Positions 51,615-59,945 of a stretch of DNA of 64,000 nucleotides are shown here, piece by piece. Under the pieces are notes generated by a model. That model worked only from the letters and a program-made list of their open reading frames with translations, searched no databases and had not been told where the DNA came from. Each line of letters starts with the position of its first letter. The first letter of the stretch is position 1. The position numbers were made by a program, and so were the translations under genes. Source of the stretch: a virus; the IMG/VR virus record IMGVR_UViG_3300046683_000606, positions 1-64,000 of that record. One strand, 5' to 3'.

Positions 51615-51944
51615 ATGATTCGAATTGATGCTGGCGGTAGCATGCTGACGGAAGGAATCTCCGAACTTGCCTTGCAAGAACTAAAGGCAGTCAACGAGGA
51701 AAACTATCCTAAGCCTTGGGAAGTGATTCTATATCCGGAACACATGCAACTCATGGCCAGATTGAAACAACTTGTTTTCCTTCCCACTGATTCTCAAGTT
51801 AAATATAACTACCCGCGTGTCCAGTTTCACGGAATGACCGTCATACAAGACCTGAACTTTTCCAAAGATATGATCGAGATGCGCGATGCCAGGGGAAAAT
51901 CTCTCGCGGTGATCGTGAATCTTTCTTTGCCGTCTTATGGATAA
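51615..51944 (+). CDS. Hypothetical protein, 109 aa
   Basis: MIRIDAGGSMLTEGISELAL onward; alpha/beta appearance with ILYPEHMQLMARLKQLVFLP. No motif found. Overlaps the next gene by 8 nt. Confidence 0.5.
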   Translation: MIRIDAGGSMLTEGISELALQELKAVNEENYPKPWEVILYPEHMQLMARLKQLVFLPTDSQVKYNYPRVQFHGMTVIQDLNFSKDMIEMRDARGKSLAVIVNLSLPSYG

Positions 51945-52119
51945 AATATCGAAAGAGGCGGCAAAGTATACGGCGGTGGCCAAGATGAACCAGCATTGCC
52001 GGGATTGCCGACACTTCATCGTGCCGCATTCCTGTGAACGGGTGATCGGAGCTATCGCGGTAGGCGGATGGTGTAAACTCTGGGCCGAGAAACATTCTTT
52101 GGCAAGGAAGGTGAAGTGA
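51937..52119 (+). CDS. Small Cys-rich protein, 60 aa
   Basis: CRDCRHFIVPHSCERVIGAI then GGWCKLW gives four Cys spaced as in high-potential iron-sulphur-like small phage proteins. Located between hypothetical head-region genes; TGATG overlap to the next gene. Confidence 0.55.
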   Translation: MDKISKEAAKYTAVAKMNQHCRDCRHFIVPHSCERVIGAIAVGGWCKLWAEKHSLARKVK

Positions 52120-52508
52120 TGCTTGAATCCTGTCCTACATGCGGATATGTCGATCGAGGCGCGGCGCTCCGCGTAGCGCTGGCCGATGCCAAGAAAGAAT
52201 TTCCAGCTACACTCGACTTTTTCGACTTTGGCGATGGCATTATCACCATGCCGATGCCCGACCCTTCCGGTAACGGCTATCTGACCAAGAGCCTGTCCAT
52301 CCTGATCGAAGCCGATCCGCTCAATCCGGTTCCCGAAGATAGACTTGGCAAAGTGCTGGCATTTTCTTATCACCTTCGCTTTGGTTCTAGGGGCGAAGAG
52401 GTTTACAAAGAAGTTCTGAACGCCGCGCTAAAAGCCTTTGAACGTTTCGAAAAAGAAGCTGTTCGCATTAAAGCGGGAGACCGTTTTCCATCTCCAATAG
52501 AAGTGTAA
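52119..52508 (+). CDS. Hypothetical head-region protein, 129 aa
   Basis: ATG 52119 chosen by GGAAGG upstream (GTG 52116 is alternative). CPTCGY at the start is a possible half zinc site. Residues 30-60 carry FFDFGDGIITMPMPDPSGNG, very similar to the C-terminal part of the major capsid protein (YDFGDGVTTMPVPANDGTGT). The rest is helical. Perhaps a head protein related in part to the capsid fold. Confidence 0.5.
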   Translation: MLESCPTCGYVDRGAALRVALADAKKEFPATLDFFDFGDGIITMPMPDPSGNGYLTKSLSILIEADPLNPVPEDRLGKVLAFSYHLRFGSRGEEVYKEVLNAALKAFERFEKEAVRIKAGDRFPSPIEV

Positions 52509-52528
52509 CTCGCAGCACAATCGGGTGA

Positions 52529-55006
52529 TTGCGGGGAGTATTGGCAACTGACGTTTTAGAGAAAACAGATGCAACCGACCAGTCTGCCGACCAGTATAAA
52601 GCTGGTGTGCTGGCCGGCATTGAATTTGCCGCGGTCGGAGACTTCACCAAGATCGATTTAACTGCCGCTGAAAAGAATGCTTTCAAGGAACTGGTCACTA
52701 AGGCCAGCAAGAGAGACTATCCCGCCCGGTTGATCGAAGTCATCCAAGCCTGGGAAGCGGCTCTCTTCTATCGTGGGTTTCAGTTCCTCTTGCCGCGTGT
52801 TGGTGGCGGATGGGAAATTCCCGGCGAATCAACCGGCTATGGTCCGTCCATGCAAATGGACTTGTCGCTGCTCCCGACCAACATCTATTCCAGTTACGCG
52901 CAAATTATTATTTCCTCCCTGACCCGCGCCGTGCCCAATGTACGTTTCGAACCGCAAGATGCCGACAACGATGCACAGATTACCGCGACGGAAGCGGCCG
53001 ACAAGTTTGTAAAAGTGGTGGCGCGCAACAATGACCTGACGATGGTCCAGACCGACGCTTGCCGGTATTTCTGGACCGATGGCCGCGCGCTCTACTACAC
53101 CCGATTCATTAAAGATGGCCAAAGGTTTGGTTGGGAAGAAGACGACGAAAACGACACAATCGTACCGGAAGATGAACCGCCGACCGATGTTGTGGACCAG
53201 ATGGTAGCCGAAGAGGAGCAAACGGAAGTTGGCGGAGAGGGAGAAGCCAAACAAGAAGTCAAGCAGCGCACTCCGCGAGGCCAGGAAGTCAGAACGGCGC
53301 ACGGCAAACTGGAAGTCAAACTTACGCCGATGATGGCCAACTGCCTGGAGGAAGTGGACGTATTGCAGTATGAAACCGAAGTCAGTATGTCCCGCGCCAA
53401 AGGCACTTTCCCCTGGTGCTCTGACGAAATCAAAAGCGGAGCGAATGGAATTACCGAAGGCGAAATCGCCAAGCTCGCTCGCCAGAACGTCAAGCTGGGC
53501 ATGCAGTCCACTTATATCACTTCGGACTCGATAGCCGACGATTGCACCATTCAACGCAACTGGTTCCGTCCGAATGTGTTGATGGACGTTAAAGATAAAG
53601 ATGTGCGCGATAGTTTGCTCGGCAAGTTTCCCGATGGCGCTCTGGTAGTGTATGCCGGCGAGACGCTGTGCTTTGCGCGCAATGAGTCTATGGATGATTC
53701 CTGGGCTTTGGGGCAAGCCTATTCCGGCGATGGCCAGAATAGAAATGCCATGGGCACTTCGCTCATGCCGCTACAAAAAAGGCTAAATAACTGGTTGGAT
53801 TTGATGAATGACTCGTTCGTTAGAGCCATTCCTAAAAAGTGGTTTCACAACAAAGCATTCAGCGCAGAAGCGCTCCGCCAGCAAACCAATCTACCCGGTG
53901 ACTCTGGAACCTACAAGCCGATACCGGGCATGACCGCGGACCAACTGGTATTCGTAGAACCGGCCGTGCAAATGTCTCCCGCATTGCCGGAGTTTATTAA
54001 TTCCTACAAGGGCGAATTTGCGGAACTGGTGACTGGAGGGTATCCCGCTCTAGCCGGCGGCGATACCGGAGCCAACGATACCAAAGGCGGAATCGCCATT
54101 CAGCGCGATCAGGCGTTAGGGAGAATCGGTCCTACTTGGCACGTCATTCAGAACATGGAAGCGACCGCTTCACGCCAAGCGGTACGGTGGGGAGCGCGGT
54201 GCCGCGATAAAAGTATCAATGAACGGATACCCGGCGGCGATGCTATCCGCCTTGAAATCAACGACCTGAAAGCGAATATCCTGTGTTTCCCAGAAGCCAA
54301 CGAAAGTTTTCCGGAAACGTATGTCCAGAAACAGAATCGGTTGATGGGGCTGCTCGATGGCTCGGCCAAGAATCCTGCTCTGCAGGAAGTGTTCTTTAAT
54401 GCCGCCAACTTGGTTTTCCTCAAACGTATGGTGGCGCTTGACGAACTCTACATTCCGCAAGTGGCTTCCTTTGAGAAACAGGAAGGCGAAATCGAACTGC
54501 TGCTCAAGACTACGCCCGTTCCCAATCCGCAACTGGTTGAGGCCGAACAAAAGATCAATACGCTAAAATCCGATCCGCGCATTGATCCGGCACAGTTGCA
54601 GCAAGCCGAAGCGCAACTAGCCGCTGCTCCGCAGCAAATGCTTACTTCCATGCCGGTAGCGGATTATGAGGATCACGACACGGAAGCAATGGCGTGCTGG
54701 AAGTATATGAACTCTCCCGAAGGCCGCAAGGCGAAACAAGCCAATCGCAAAGGATTTGAGAACGTGGAATTGCATTGGCAAGCGCACGTAGCCGCCGCTC
54801 AAGCAAAGGCTGCTGCTAATGCTCCGCCACCGCCGATGAAGCCTGTAAGCAAGAGTGTGAACTACAAGGATATTCCCGACCCGGCCGAAGCCGATCAGTT
54901 GTTGGTCGAAGCGGGAATTAAACCAACGCCCAAACCTCCAGGCGCTTTGACCCCCGCGGCGCATGCCATGCTGCCTGAACCACAACCGCCTGTACCCGTT
55001 CAATGA
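52529..55006 (+). CDS. Portal protein, 825 aa
   Basis: TTG 52529 or TTG 52541 is the start; the SD GGGGAG (52533-52538) lies very close to the second. LIEVIQAWEAALFYRGFQFL and PLQKRLNNWLDLMNDSFVRA are characteristic portal segments, as are Glu-rich loops in the middle. The C-terminal 200 residues (helical, ending Pro-rich) resemble the barrel/crown region of P22-like portals. It forms the DNA entry ring and binds the terminase. Confidence 0.85.
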   Translation: MRGVLATDVLEKTDATDQSADQYKAGVLAGIEFAAVGDFTKIDLTAAEKNAFKELVTKASKRDYPARLIEVIQAWEAALFYRGFQFLLPRVGGGWEIPGESTGYGPSMQMDLSLLPTNIYSSYAQIIISSLTRAVPNVRFEPQDADNDAQITATEAADKFVKVVARNNDLTMVQTDACRYFWTDGRALYYTRFIKDGQRFGWEEDDENDTIVPEDEPPTDVVDQMVAEEEQTEVGGEGEAKQEVKQRTPRGQEVRTAHGKLEVKLTPMMANCLEEVDVLQYETEVSMSRAKGTFPWCSDEIKSGANGITEGEIAKLARQNVKLGMQSTYITSDSIADDCTIQRNWFRPNVLMDVKDKDVRDSLLGKFPDGALVVYAGETLCFARNESMDDSWALGQAYSGDGQNRNAMGTSLMPLQKRLNNWLDLMNDSFVRAIPKKWFHNKAFSAEALRQQTNLPGDSGTYKPIPGMTADQLVFVEPAVQMSPALPEFINSYKGEFAELVTGGYPALAGGDTGANDTKGGIAIQRDQALGRIGPTWHVIQNMEATASRQAVRWGARCRDKSINERIPGGDAIRLEINDLKANILCFPEANESFPETYVQKQNRLMGLLDGSAKNPALQEVFFNAANLVFLKRMVALDELYIPQVASFEKQEGEIELLLKTTPVPNPQLVEAEQKINTLKSDPRIDPAQLQQAEAQLAAAPQQMLTSMPVADYEDHDTEAMACWKYMNSPEGRKAKQANRKGFENVELHWQAHVAAAQAKAAANAPPPPMKPVSKSVNYKDIPDPAEADQLLVEAGIKPTPKPPGALTPAAHAMLPEPQPPVPVQ

Positions 55007-55053
55007 GTTTTGTTGTATAGTCTGCCAATCGGTAAATCGGGAGGAAACTTGAA

Positions 55054-56403
55054 ATGGAAGAAATCGGAACGCTTACAGCCCCTTCGACTGAAATTGCTCC
55101 AGTAGAAACGACTCCGGAAGTTGCAACCCCAGAAATTCAAACGGATGAAGGAACTCCGGAAACCGCTACTCCGGAAACTGAAGTCGGAGAGGCTACGGAG
55201 GAAGCGTTACCGGGAGACCCTGGCGAAGGTGAGGGAATCGAAACCGATGCGCGCCGGTTCGATCAGCAAACTAAAGACACTATCTCCTCTCTAAAGAATC
55301 TTGCCAAGCAGTCCACCGACCCGAAACAAGCCGCTTCGCTCAATGCTGCCGCTAAAGCTCTGGCTCGGTCATTCTTCGGGCGCCAAGCGTATGAAAAAGA
55401 ATTTCCTACCGTGCAAGCTGCGCGGCAAGCCAAAGCCACGATCGACGCTCTGGGCGGACAGGAAGGCATCACCGACCTGCAAAACAAGGTCAGCGACTAC
55501 GACGCGGAAAGCGAACAATTTGCCAATGGCGACCGCGAACTGATTGAGAAGTTGAATAGAAGCAACCCGGAAAGCGTAGTCAAAGCCGGCGAAAACATTA
55601 TCGATATTCTGACCGAAACGCGGAATGCCGCTGCGCTTGACCGTTTGCTGATGAAACCGATCGTCGATCGGATGGATAGCGTCGGATTCGGCAATGCCCT
55701 GGTCGGAATTGCCAAGTTGCTTGAAACTGGTAAAGGCCAGGAAGCCTACGACAAGCTGAATGAACTGGGAGACTGGTACACCAAGCTCAAAGGCGAATCG
55801 GCAAAATTGGCCAGTACCCGCGTCACCAAAGACCCGCGAGAACAAGAATTTGCCCAACGCGAACAAAAACTGGCGGAACGGGAAAAAGAGACGGAAACGC
55901 GGCTCCTGAGCAATGAAGTTACCCGAATCAATAACGGAGCCTTGAGCCGAACTCTCGATCCCTTCTTCAAAGAACTGCGAATGGAGACCGAAGGGCGCAA
56001 GGAATTTACCCAACAGGTGATGAACAAAGTTTGGGACAAGATGCGCGAAGACAAAGTGTATATGCGCGATGCAGCCAACATTCGCCGTAAAGGGAATGCG
56101 GATGAAACTGCCCGGTTTATCAGCGCCAAGTTTGCCGAATTTCTTCCGGAAGTTTTTAAGAATCACCGCAACCGGCTCTATCCCAATCTCTCGCGGACTG
56201 CTCCGGTAACGCCTAAGACTAATGGTCAACCGTCAACCAACGGCAAGCCGGTAGTAAAGGCTGTGACCGCTTTTCCCGGTCAACCGACTAAGGTTGCGGA
56301 AGCTCCGGCATTTGAGGATGTGGACTGGACCAAAACTCCCGATAGCCTCTGGTTCACCGGCAAGGCGTATCTCAAGAACGGCAAGTACGTTAGCTACCAC
56401 TGA
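55054..56403 (+). CDS. Putative scaffolding protein, 449 aa
   Basis: RBS ATCGGGAGGAAA lies upstream of ATG 55054. An acidic Thr/Pro/Glu-rich N-terminal 65 residues is followed by charged helices (LAKQSTDPKQAASLNAAAKA; EQEFAQREQKLAEREKETET). Directly precedes the capsid block, as scaffolds usually do. A mature virion component is an alternative. Confidence 0.65.
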   Translation: MEEIGTLTAPSTEIAPVETTPEVATPEIQTDEGTPETATPETEVGEATEEALPGDPGEGEGIETDARRFDQQTKDTISSLKNLAKQSTDPKQAASLNAAAKALARSFFGRQAYEKEFPTVQAARQAKATIDALGGQEGITDLQNKVSDYDAESEQFANGDRELIEKLNRSNPESVVKAGENIIDILTETRNAAALDRLLMKPIVDRMDSVGFGNALVGIAKLLETGKGQEAYDKLNELGDWYTKLKGESAKLASTRVTKDPREQEFAQREQKLAEREKETETRLLSNEVTRINNGALSRTLDPFFKELRMETEGRKEFTQQVMNKVWDKMREDKVYMRDAANIRRKGNADETARFISAKFAEFLPEVFKNHRNRLYPNLSRTAPVTPKTNGQPSTNGKPVVKAVTAFPGQPTKVAEAPAFEDVDWTKTPDSLWFTGKAYLKNGKYVSYH

Positions 56404-56466
56404 GTATAAAAGGGTACAGACATTCTACCTGGGCCATCCATAGACTGATCGGTTAGGAGGAACGAA

Positions 56467-56631
56467 ATGACTGAGAGAAACAATGCTCCACTAAGGATAA
56501 TCTTTGTCGTGCTGGCGCTTGTGATGTTCGCTATCGCAGGATTCGGATGGCCGGCGCCGGTTGAACCGTACCGCGTCAAATTCATTGGTATCGGTTTGTT
56601 TTTTTGGGTATTGTCCACATTCTTCGGATAG
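56467..56631 (+). CDS. Two-helix membrane micro-protein, 54 aa
   Basis: MTERNNAPLRIIFVVLALVM begins with a transmembrane helix; a second one (FIGIGLFFWVLSTFFG) ends the protein. Strong SD AGGAGG 6 nt before ATG 56467. Unusual between scaffold and capsid genes. Function unknown. Confidence 0.6.
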   Translation: MTERNNAPLRIIFVVLALVMFAIAGFGWPAPVEPYRVKFIGIGLFFWVLSTFFG

Positions 56632-56642
56632 AATGAGCGACC

Positions 56643-57137
56643 GTGAATAAAAAGAAACCACACAACGGCAAAAAGCAACTTGACCGCATCGAGAAAAAAG
56701 AAGATAAAGAACTGAAGAAAATCGGGAAGCTGGAGCATGAAGTAGAGGAAATTGAACAGGCTCTCAAAAAGCCTAAGAAGAAAGCCCTTCGGAAAATCAA
56801 TTATAAACAAGTAGGAGAAAAGCAAATGCCAACCGATTTCTCGATTGTTGCAGGAACTAGCGGAGTCTTTAGCGCTGTATTGACTCCTCCAGGTGGCGCG
56901 CAAGCGCCTGGTACGGTGCCGCAATGGGTAGCCAGCGATTCATCCGTTGTGCTCACACCGACTTCTGACGGAATCAAAGTCGAAGCTGCCGTTCCCGCTG
57001 GATTTAGCGGAACCACTTTCGACTTGAGCCTTTCCGCCGTGTCGTCCGATTCCGGAGTGGGTACAGTCTCTAAGACCCATACCATTACCGTGAGCGCGGC
57101 TCCGCTCACCGCGATTGACTTCGGCCAGGATAGCTAG
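56643..57137 (+). CDS. Ig-like head protein with possible internal start, 164 aa
   Basis: GTG 56643 gives a Lys/Glu-rich coiled-coil N-terminus (residues 1-61) fused to an immunoglobulin-like/BIG domain (residues 62-164, VSKTHTITVSAAPLTAIDFG at the end). A strong SD, AGGAGA, lies seven bases before ATG 56826, exactly at the domain border, so a short Ig-only protein is probably also made. Both forms could decorate capsids. Confidence 0.6.
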   Translation: MNKKKPHNGKKQLDRIEKKEDKELKKIGKLEHEVEEIEQALKKPKKKALRKINYKQVGEKQMPTDFSIVAGTSGVFSAVLTPPGGAQAPGTVPQWVASDSSVVLTPTSDGIKVEAAVPAGFSGTTFDLSLSAVSSDSGVGTVSKTHTITVSAAPLTAIDFGQDS

Positions 57138-57157
57138 ACTGTCCCGCGCCTATGAAT

Positions 57158-57207
57158 CGGAACCTGCTTCGGACGTTATGACTCCGATGTGGGTTCCGGT
57201 TTTTTTA
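57158..57207 (+). terminator. Intrinsic terminator before the capsid gene
   Basis: CGGAACC (57158-57164) pairs with GGTTCCG (57192-57198), enclosing an inner TCGGA/TCCGA pair, followed by GTTTTTTTATTG. It separates the upstream head operon from the capsid promoter. Confidence 0.8.
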
Positions 57208-57234
57208 TTGACATTCGAATCACATCCCTAGTAG
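57208..57234 (+). promoter_or_regulatory. Capsid promoter
   Basis: TTGACA (57208-57213) is a perfect -35 immediately after the terminator T-run; TAGTAG (57229-57234) is a weaker -10 with 15-bp spacing. Provides independent strong expression of the capsid gene. Confidence 0.6.
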
Positions 57235-57403
57235 CCTCACAAGCGTTGAGCGATGTACTGGGCGCAAGTCCCAGAAAAAAATAGATACCTTCGCAAAACA
57301 ATCCAAACGTATATCGGGACGCTGTAATTCTCTGCGATTGACTTCGCTTGAGGATCGCTGACGCTGCGTACTTCGCGTCAAGCTGAAACTGAGGTATACG
57401 TGT
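57235..57403 (+). promoter_or_regulatory. Structured 5' leader of the capsid gene
   Basis: About 170 nt. Contains CTGGG-CGCAAGT-CCCAG (57258-57274), a hairpin with GACGC (57360-57364) and GCGTC (57375-57379), an ATATCGGG box (57312-57319) and the SD GAGG before ATG 57404. Likely affects mRNA stability or translation. Confidence 0.55.
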
Positions 57404-58744
57404 ATGCCAACTTCTCCTCTACAAGAGGCGGCGGTACAAGGCGTCGAAATCGAAGCCTTTGCCAAAGGTATTCCGAATTACGTTTTTAAGGGCCACACTC
57501 TTTACAACTTCATCAAGAAAGGCGCAAAGACTTATCCGACTGCAGTCACTACGGCCGCCGGCGGTACTTCCCGTCCAGCATTCCGTATTCCGATCAGGGT
57601 TCAATCCGGCGCCGCAATCTTCCAGGCAACCGGAGACGGTGACGCTCTCAACCGCGGCACTGGTTCACTGTGGGTTTCTGGCGACATAACGGTTGTCGGA
57701 ACATTCGCAGGGAACGAAATTACGTACCTTGCTCGGATCGCCACGCAGGGGCCAAAGCGCGGTCTCATCTCCCTCAAAGCGGAAGAGTTGAAAAACTCCT
57801 TCGACTCCTACATGCAGGGACTTGATTCCCAGTTCCTTTCCGATGGCAGCGGCGCAATCGTCCAGATTCCCGCAACCGCAACGGTCAACAACAACACCGG
57901 CACAGGCAATTCCACTTCGTCCATCATCGGACTGGGCGGACAAGCAAACCAGTTCCAAGAGCAGCAAGTGGTGCAGTTCTTCGCTGCCGAAGGCGGTTCG
58001 CCGCGCTCCGGAACTGCAATCGTGTCCTACGTCGATGGCGCGGCCGATACCGTGTATTTTTCGACCACACTGCCGTCTGGAACCGCTGCTGGCGACTTCG
58101 TGATGATTCAGGGCTCGTCCGGGGCGCTCAACTCCGGAATCGCGGGTATCTACACCTATCAGGTGGCCGCAACCACCGGAACGGTGCTGAACCTTTCCCG
58201 CGCAACCTATCCAGGGCAACTCTCCACTCCGACAATCAACAAGGGCGGTCAGCCGGTCAATACGACTGACCCGTACAAGGTCCAGATTTTAATTCGCCGC
58301 GGCTTGGGCGATGACAATGAACATGCCAAGGACTTCGAATGGGTGATGGGAGCCGATCAGGAATTGGCTATCAGCCAACTCTATACCGGCGTCCTGCAAC
58401 AGAACTACGTTCCACCGGGCGACAAGGCTTTGGATATGACCAAGCCTTTTATGACCGATCACTGGAACGGCCGGCCAATGCACGTTTCCTACAAGGCCAA
58501 ACAGGGCAGAATTGACGCGATTTGCCCTGAGACTTGGGGGATTTGCGAAACGGTTGAGCCTTCGCTGTACGACTTTGGAGACGGCGTAACCACCATGCCG
58601 GTTCCGGCGAACGACGGTACTGGAACCACAACGTACCGGACCAGTTCGATCTTTTACTACCACTCGTTCCTGAACGTGTTCAATTCGAACATGAAGGCTG
58701 CGTGCGTTCTTACGAACTGCGCGGTGCCTTCGGTCACGTCTTAA
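57404..58744 (+). CDS. Major capsid protein, 446 aa
   Basis: ATG 57404 with GAGG upstream. The sequence shows the features of an HK97-fold capsid: an N-terminal arm, a helical spine (GLISLKAEELKNSFDSYMQG), an extended beta-rich insertion (residues about 150-265) and a C-terminal part (AKDFEWVMGADQELAISQLY, then HVSYKAKQGRIDAI). Its expression unit and the scaffold upstream, plus GroES-like gene downstream, all support this. Confidence 0.75.
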   Translation: MPTSPLQEAAVQGVEIEAFAKGIPNYVFKGHTLYNFIKKGAKTYPTAVTTAAGGTSRPAFRIPIRVQSGAAIFQATGDGDALNRGTGSLWVSGDITVVGTFAGNEITYLARIATQGPKRGLISLKAEELKNSFDSYMQGLDSQFLSDGSGAIVQIPATATVNNNTGTGNSTSSIIGLGGQANQFQEQQVVQFFAAEGGSPRSGTAIVSYVDGAADTVYFSTTLPSGTAAGDFVMIQGSSGALNSGIAGIYTYQVAATTGTVLNLSRATYPGQLSTPTINKGGQPVNTTDPYKVQILIRRGLGDDNEHAKDFEWVMGADQELAISQLYTGVLQQNYVPPGDKALDMTKPFMTDHWNGRPMHVSYKAKQGRIDAICPETWGICETVEPSLYDFGDGVTTMPVPANDGTGTTTYRTSSIFYYHSFLNVFNSNMKAACVLTNCAVPSVTS

Positions 58745-58751
58745 TTTCACT

Positions 58752-58775
58752 AGGGGCGGCTTAACCGCTGCCCCT
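58752..58775 (+). terminator. Hairpin after the capsid gene
   Basis: AGGGGCGGC (58752-58760) pairs with GCTGCCCCT (58767-58775), one G-U, with a TTAACC loop. No clean T-run follows (ATTTCTAAAT), so it may be a partial terminator or RNA stabiliser at the 3' end of the capsid mRNA. Confidence 0.5.
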
Positions 58776-58795
58776 ATTTCTAAATCGGGGGAAAC

Positions 58796-59134
58796 ATGCA
58801 AGCTCAAGTAGCTGAAAAGAAATACGTTATTATTCCGCGCGAGAAGTGGGTAGTTATCAAGAAGTTCCTTCGCGGGGAGCAAGTTACCGATGAAGGCGTC
58901 ATCATTCCTGAAACAAAGGATGATCGCTCGCAAAGAGGAGTCGTTTTTGCACTATCCAACTGCGCGGGACGCGACCGGGAAGGGAATCCGATTCCTTGGG
59001 ACATTGAGGTAGGCGATGTGGTGATCTTCACCAACTACCCGATGGACATTCCAGCGGTAGAAGAGTTGACCGGCGAAAAGGATTTGGTACTGGTACAGGC
59101 CGATGAAGTGTTTGGCAAGGCCGTAGAAGCATGA
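58796..59134 (+). CDS. GroES-like co-chaperonin, 112 aa
   Basis: EQVTDEGVIIPETKDD (28-43) matches the mobile-loop/beta region of GroES (usually T.GGI.LP), RGVVFAL follows, EVGDVVIF (71-78) is the conserved VGD strand, and DLVLVQADEVFG (96-107) the C-terminal strand. Length is near the family's 95-105 residues. T4 gp31 is the classic phage example helping capsid folding; the position right after the capsid gene fits that role. AATCGGGGGAAAC precedes its ATG. Confidence 0.8.
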   Translation: MQAQVAEKKYVIIPREKWVVIKKFLRGEQVTDEGVIIPETKDDRSQRGVVFALSNCAGRDREGNPIPWDIEVGDVVIFTNYPMDIPAVEELTGEKDLVLVQADEVFGKAVEA

Positions 59135-59916
59135 AGGCGGAAGGCCACGAAAGGCGTCAATGTCCGGCAGAGTTTCAAGACAGATTGACTCGCATGTTTG
59201 GCCGGAACCAGTTTGGCGACCCTCATTTCAAAATCGTTTGGGGCCAATCGGAATTTATCCGCATGGGCAACTTGTGGCGCGACCGCTTTGGAAACGAGCA
59301 CCGCGCTTATCGGGACGTGTATCAGTGCCACGGAACTCCTTGTTGGGTAATCATGCGCTGGAAACAGCCGATGCACTATGGAGACCCGGAAACGTACTAC
59401 CAGACGACTTGGGACACTTTCAGCGGCATGTATATCCTTGGCGAGTACCCTTGGCGCGGCCGCTACGAAATTGTGCAACCGCTGATGCACCGCGAACTAT
59501 CCGCAGGACGTTTGGTAACCGAATGGATTCCTTCGCTCAATCCGCATACCGGAATCATGGAAACCGTGCCGGTCAGAAAACGTGTGGACCAGAAACTAAT
59601 CATCCACCACATGCCGCTTTCGCACATCCTGATCGATTCGCTGATCCCGCTGTTTGTGAAGTTGCAAGCGCTCTCCCGCGACGAATTAAAAGCCATGCAC
59701 CAAGCGAATCGCAAAGCGCAACAGCGCAAGGAAGTAGAGGAAATGGCCGACGCGATGGAAGCGAATATGCCAGCTTACTTCGGTCCGGTCTCGTATTCGC
59801 GGCAAGGCTGCCGCACGTCATTGCTCGATCGCAAGATGGAACAAATCGAAAAAGTTTGGAAACGGGAATTAAAAGCAGGGAAGAGATTCACTAAAGGGTT
59901 TCAGGTAGCACACTGA
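59131..59916 (+). CDS. Conserved-type head-region protein, 261 aa
   Basis: ATGA overlap with the co-chaperonin. FGRNQFGDPHFKIVWGQSEF and MHYGDPETYYQTTWDTFSGM, then ILGEYPWRGRYEIVQPLMHR, are segments found in phage proteins beside capsid genes; function is not known. The C-terminal part is a charged helix. Possibly a head completion or minor capsid protein. Confidence 0.6.
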   Translation: MKAEGHERRQCPAEFQDRLTRMFGRNQFGDPHFKIVWGQSEFIRMGNLWRDRFGNEHRAYRDVYQCHGTPCWVIMRWKQPMHYGDPETYYQTTWDTFSGMYILGEYPWRGRYEIVQPLMHRELSAGRLVTEWIPSLNPHTGIMETVPVRKRVDQKLIIHHMPLSHILIDSLIPLFVKLQALSRDELKAMHQANRKAQQRKEVEEMADAMEANMPAYFGPVSYSRQGCRTSLLDRKMEQIEKVWKRELKAGKRFTKGFQVAH

Positions 59917-59945
59917 AAAATTCGAATATCGGGAGGAAGTGAAAC

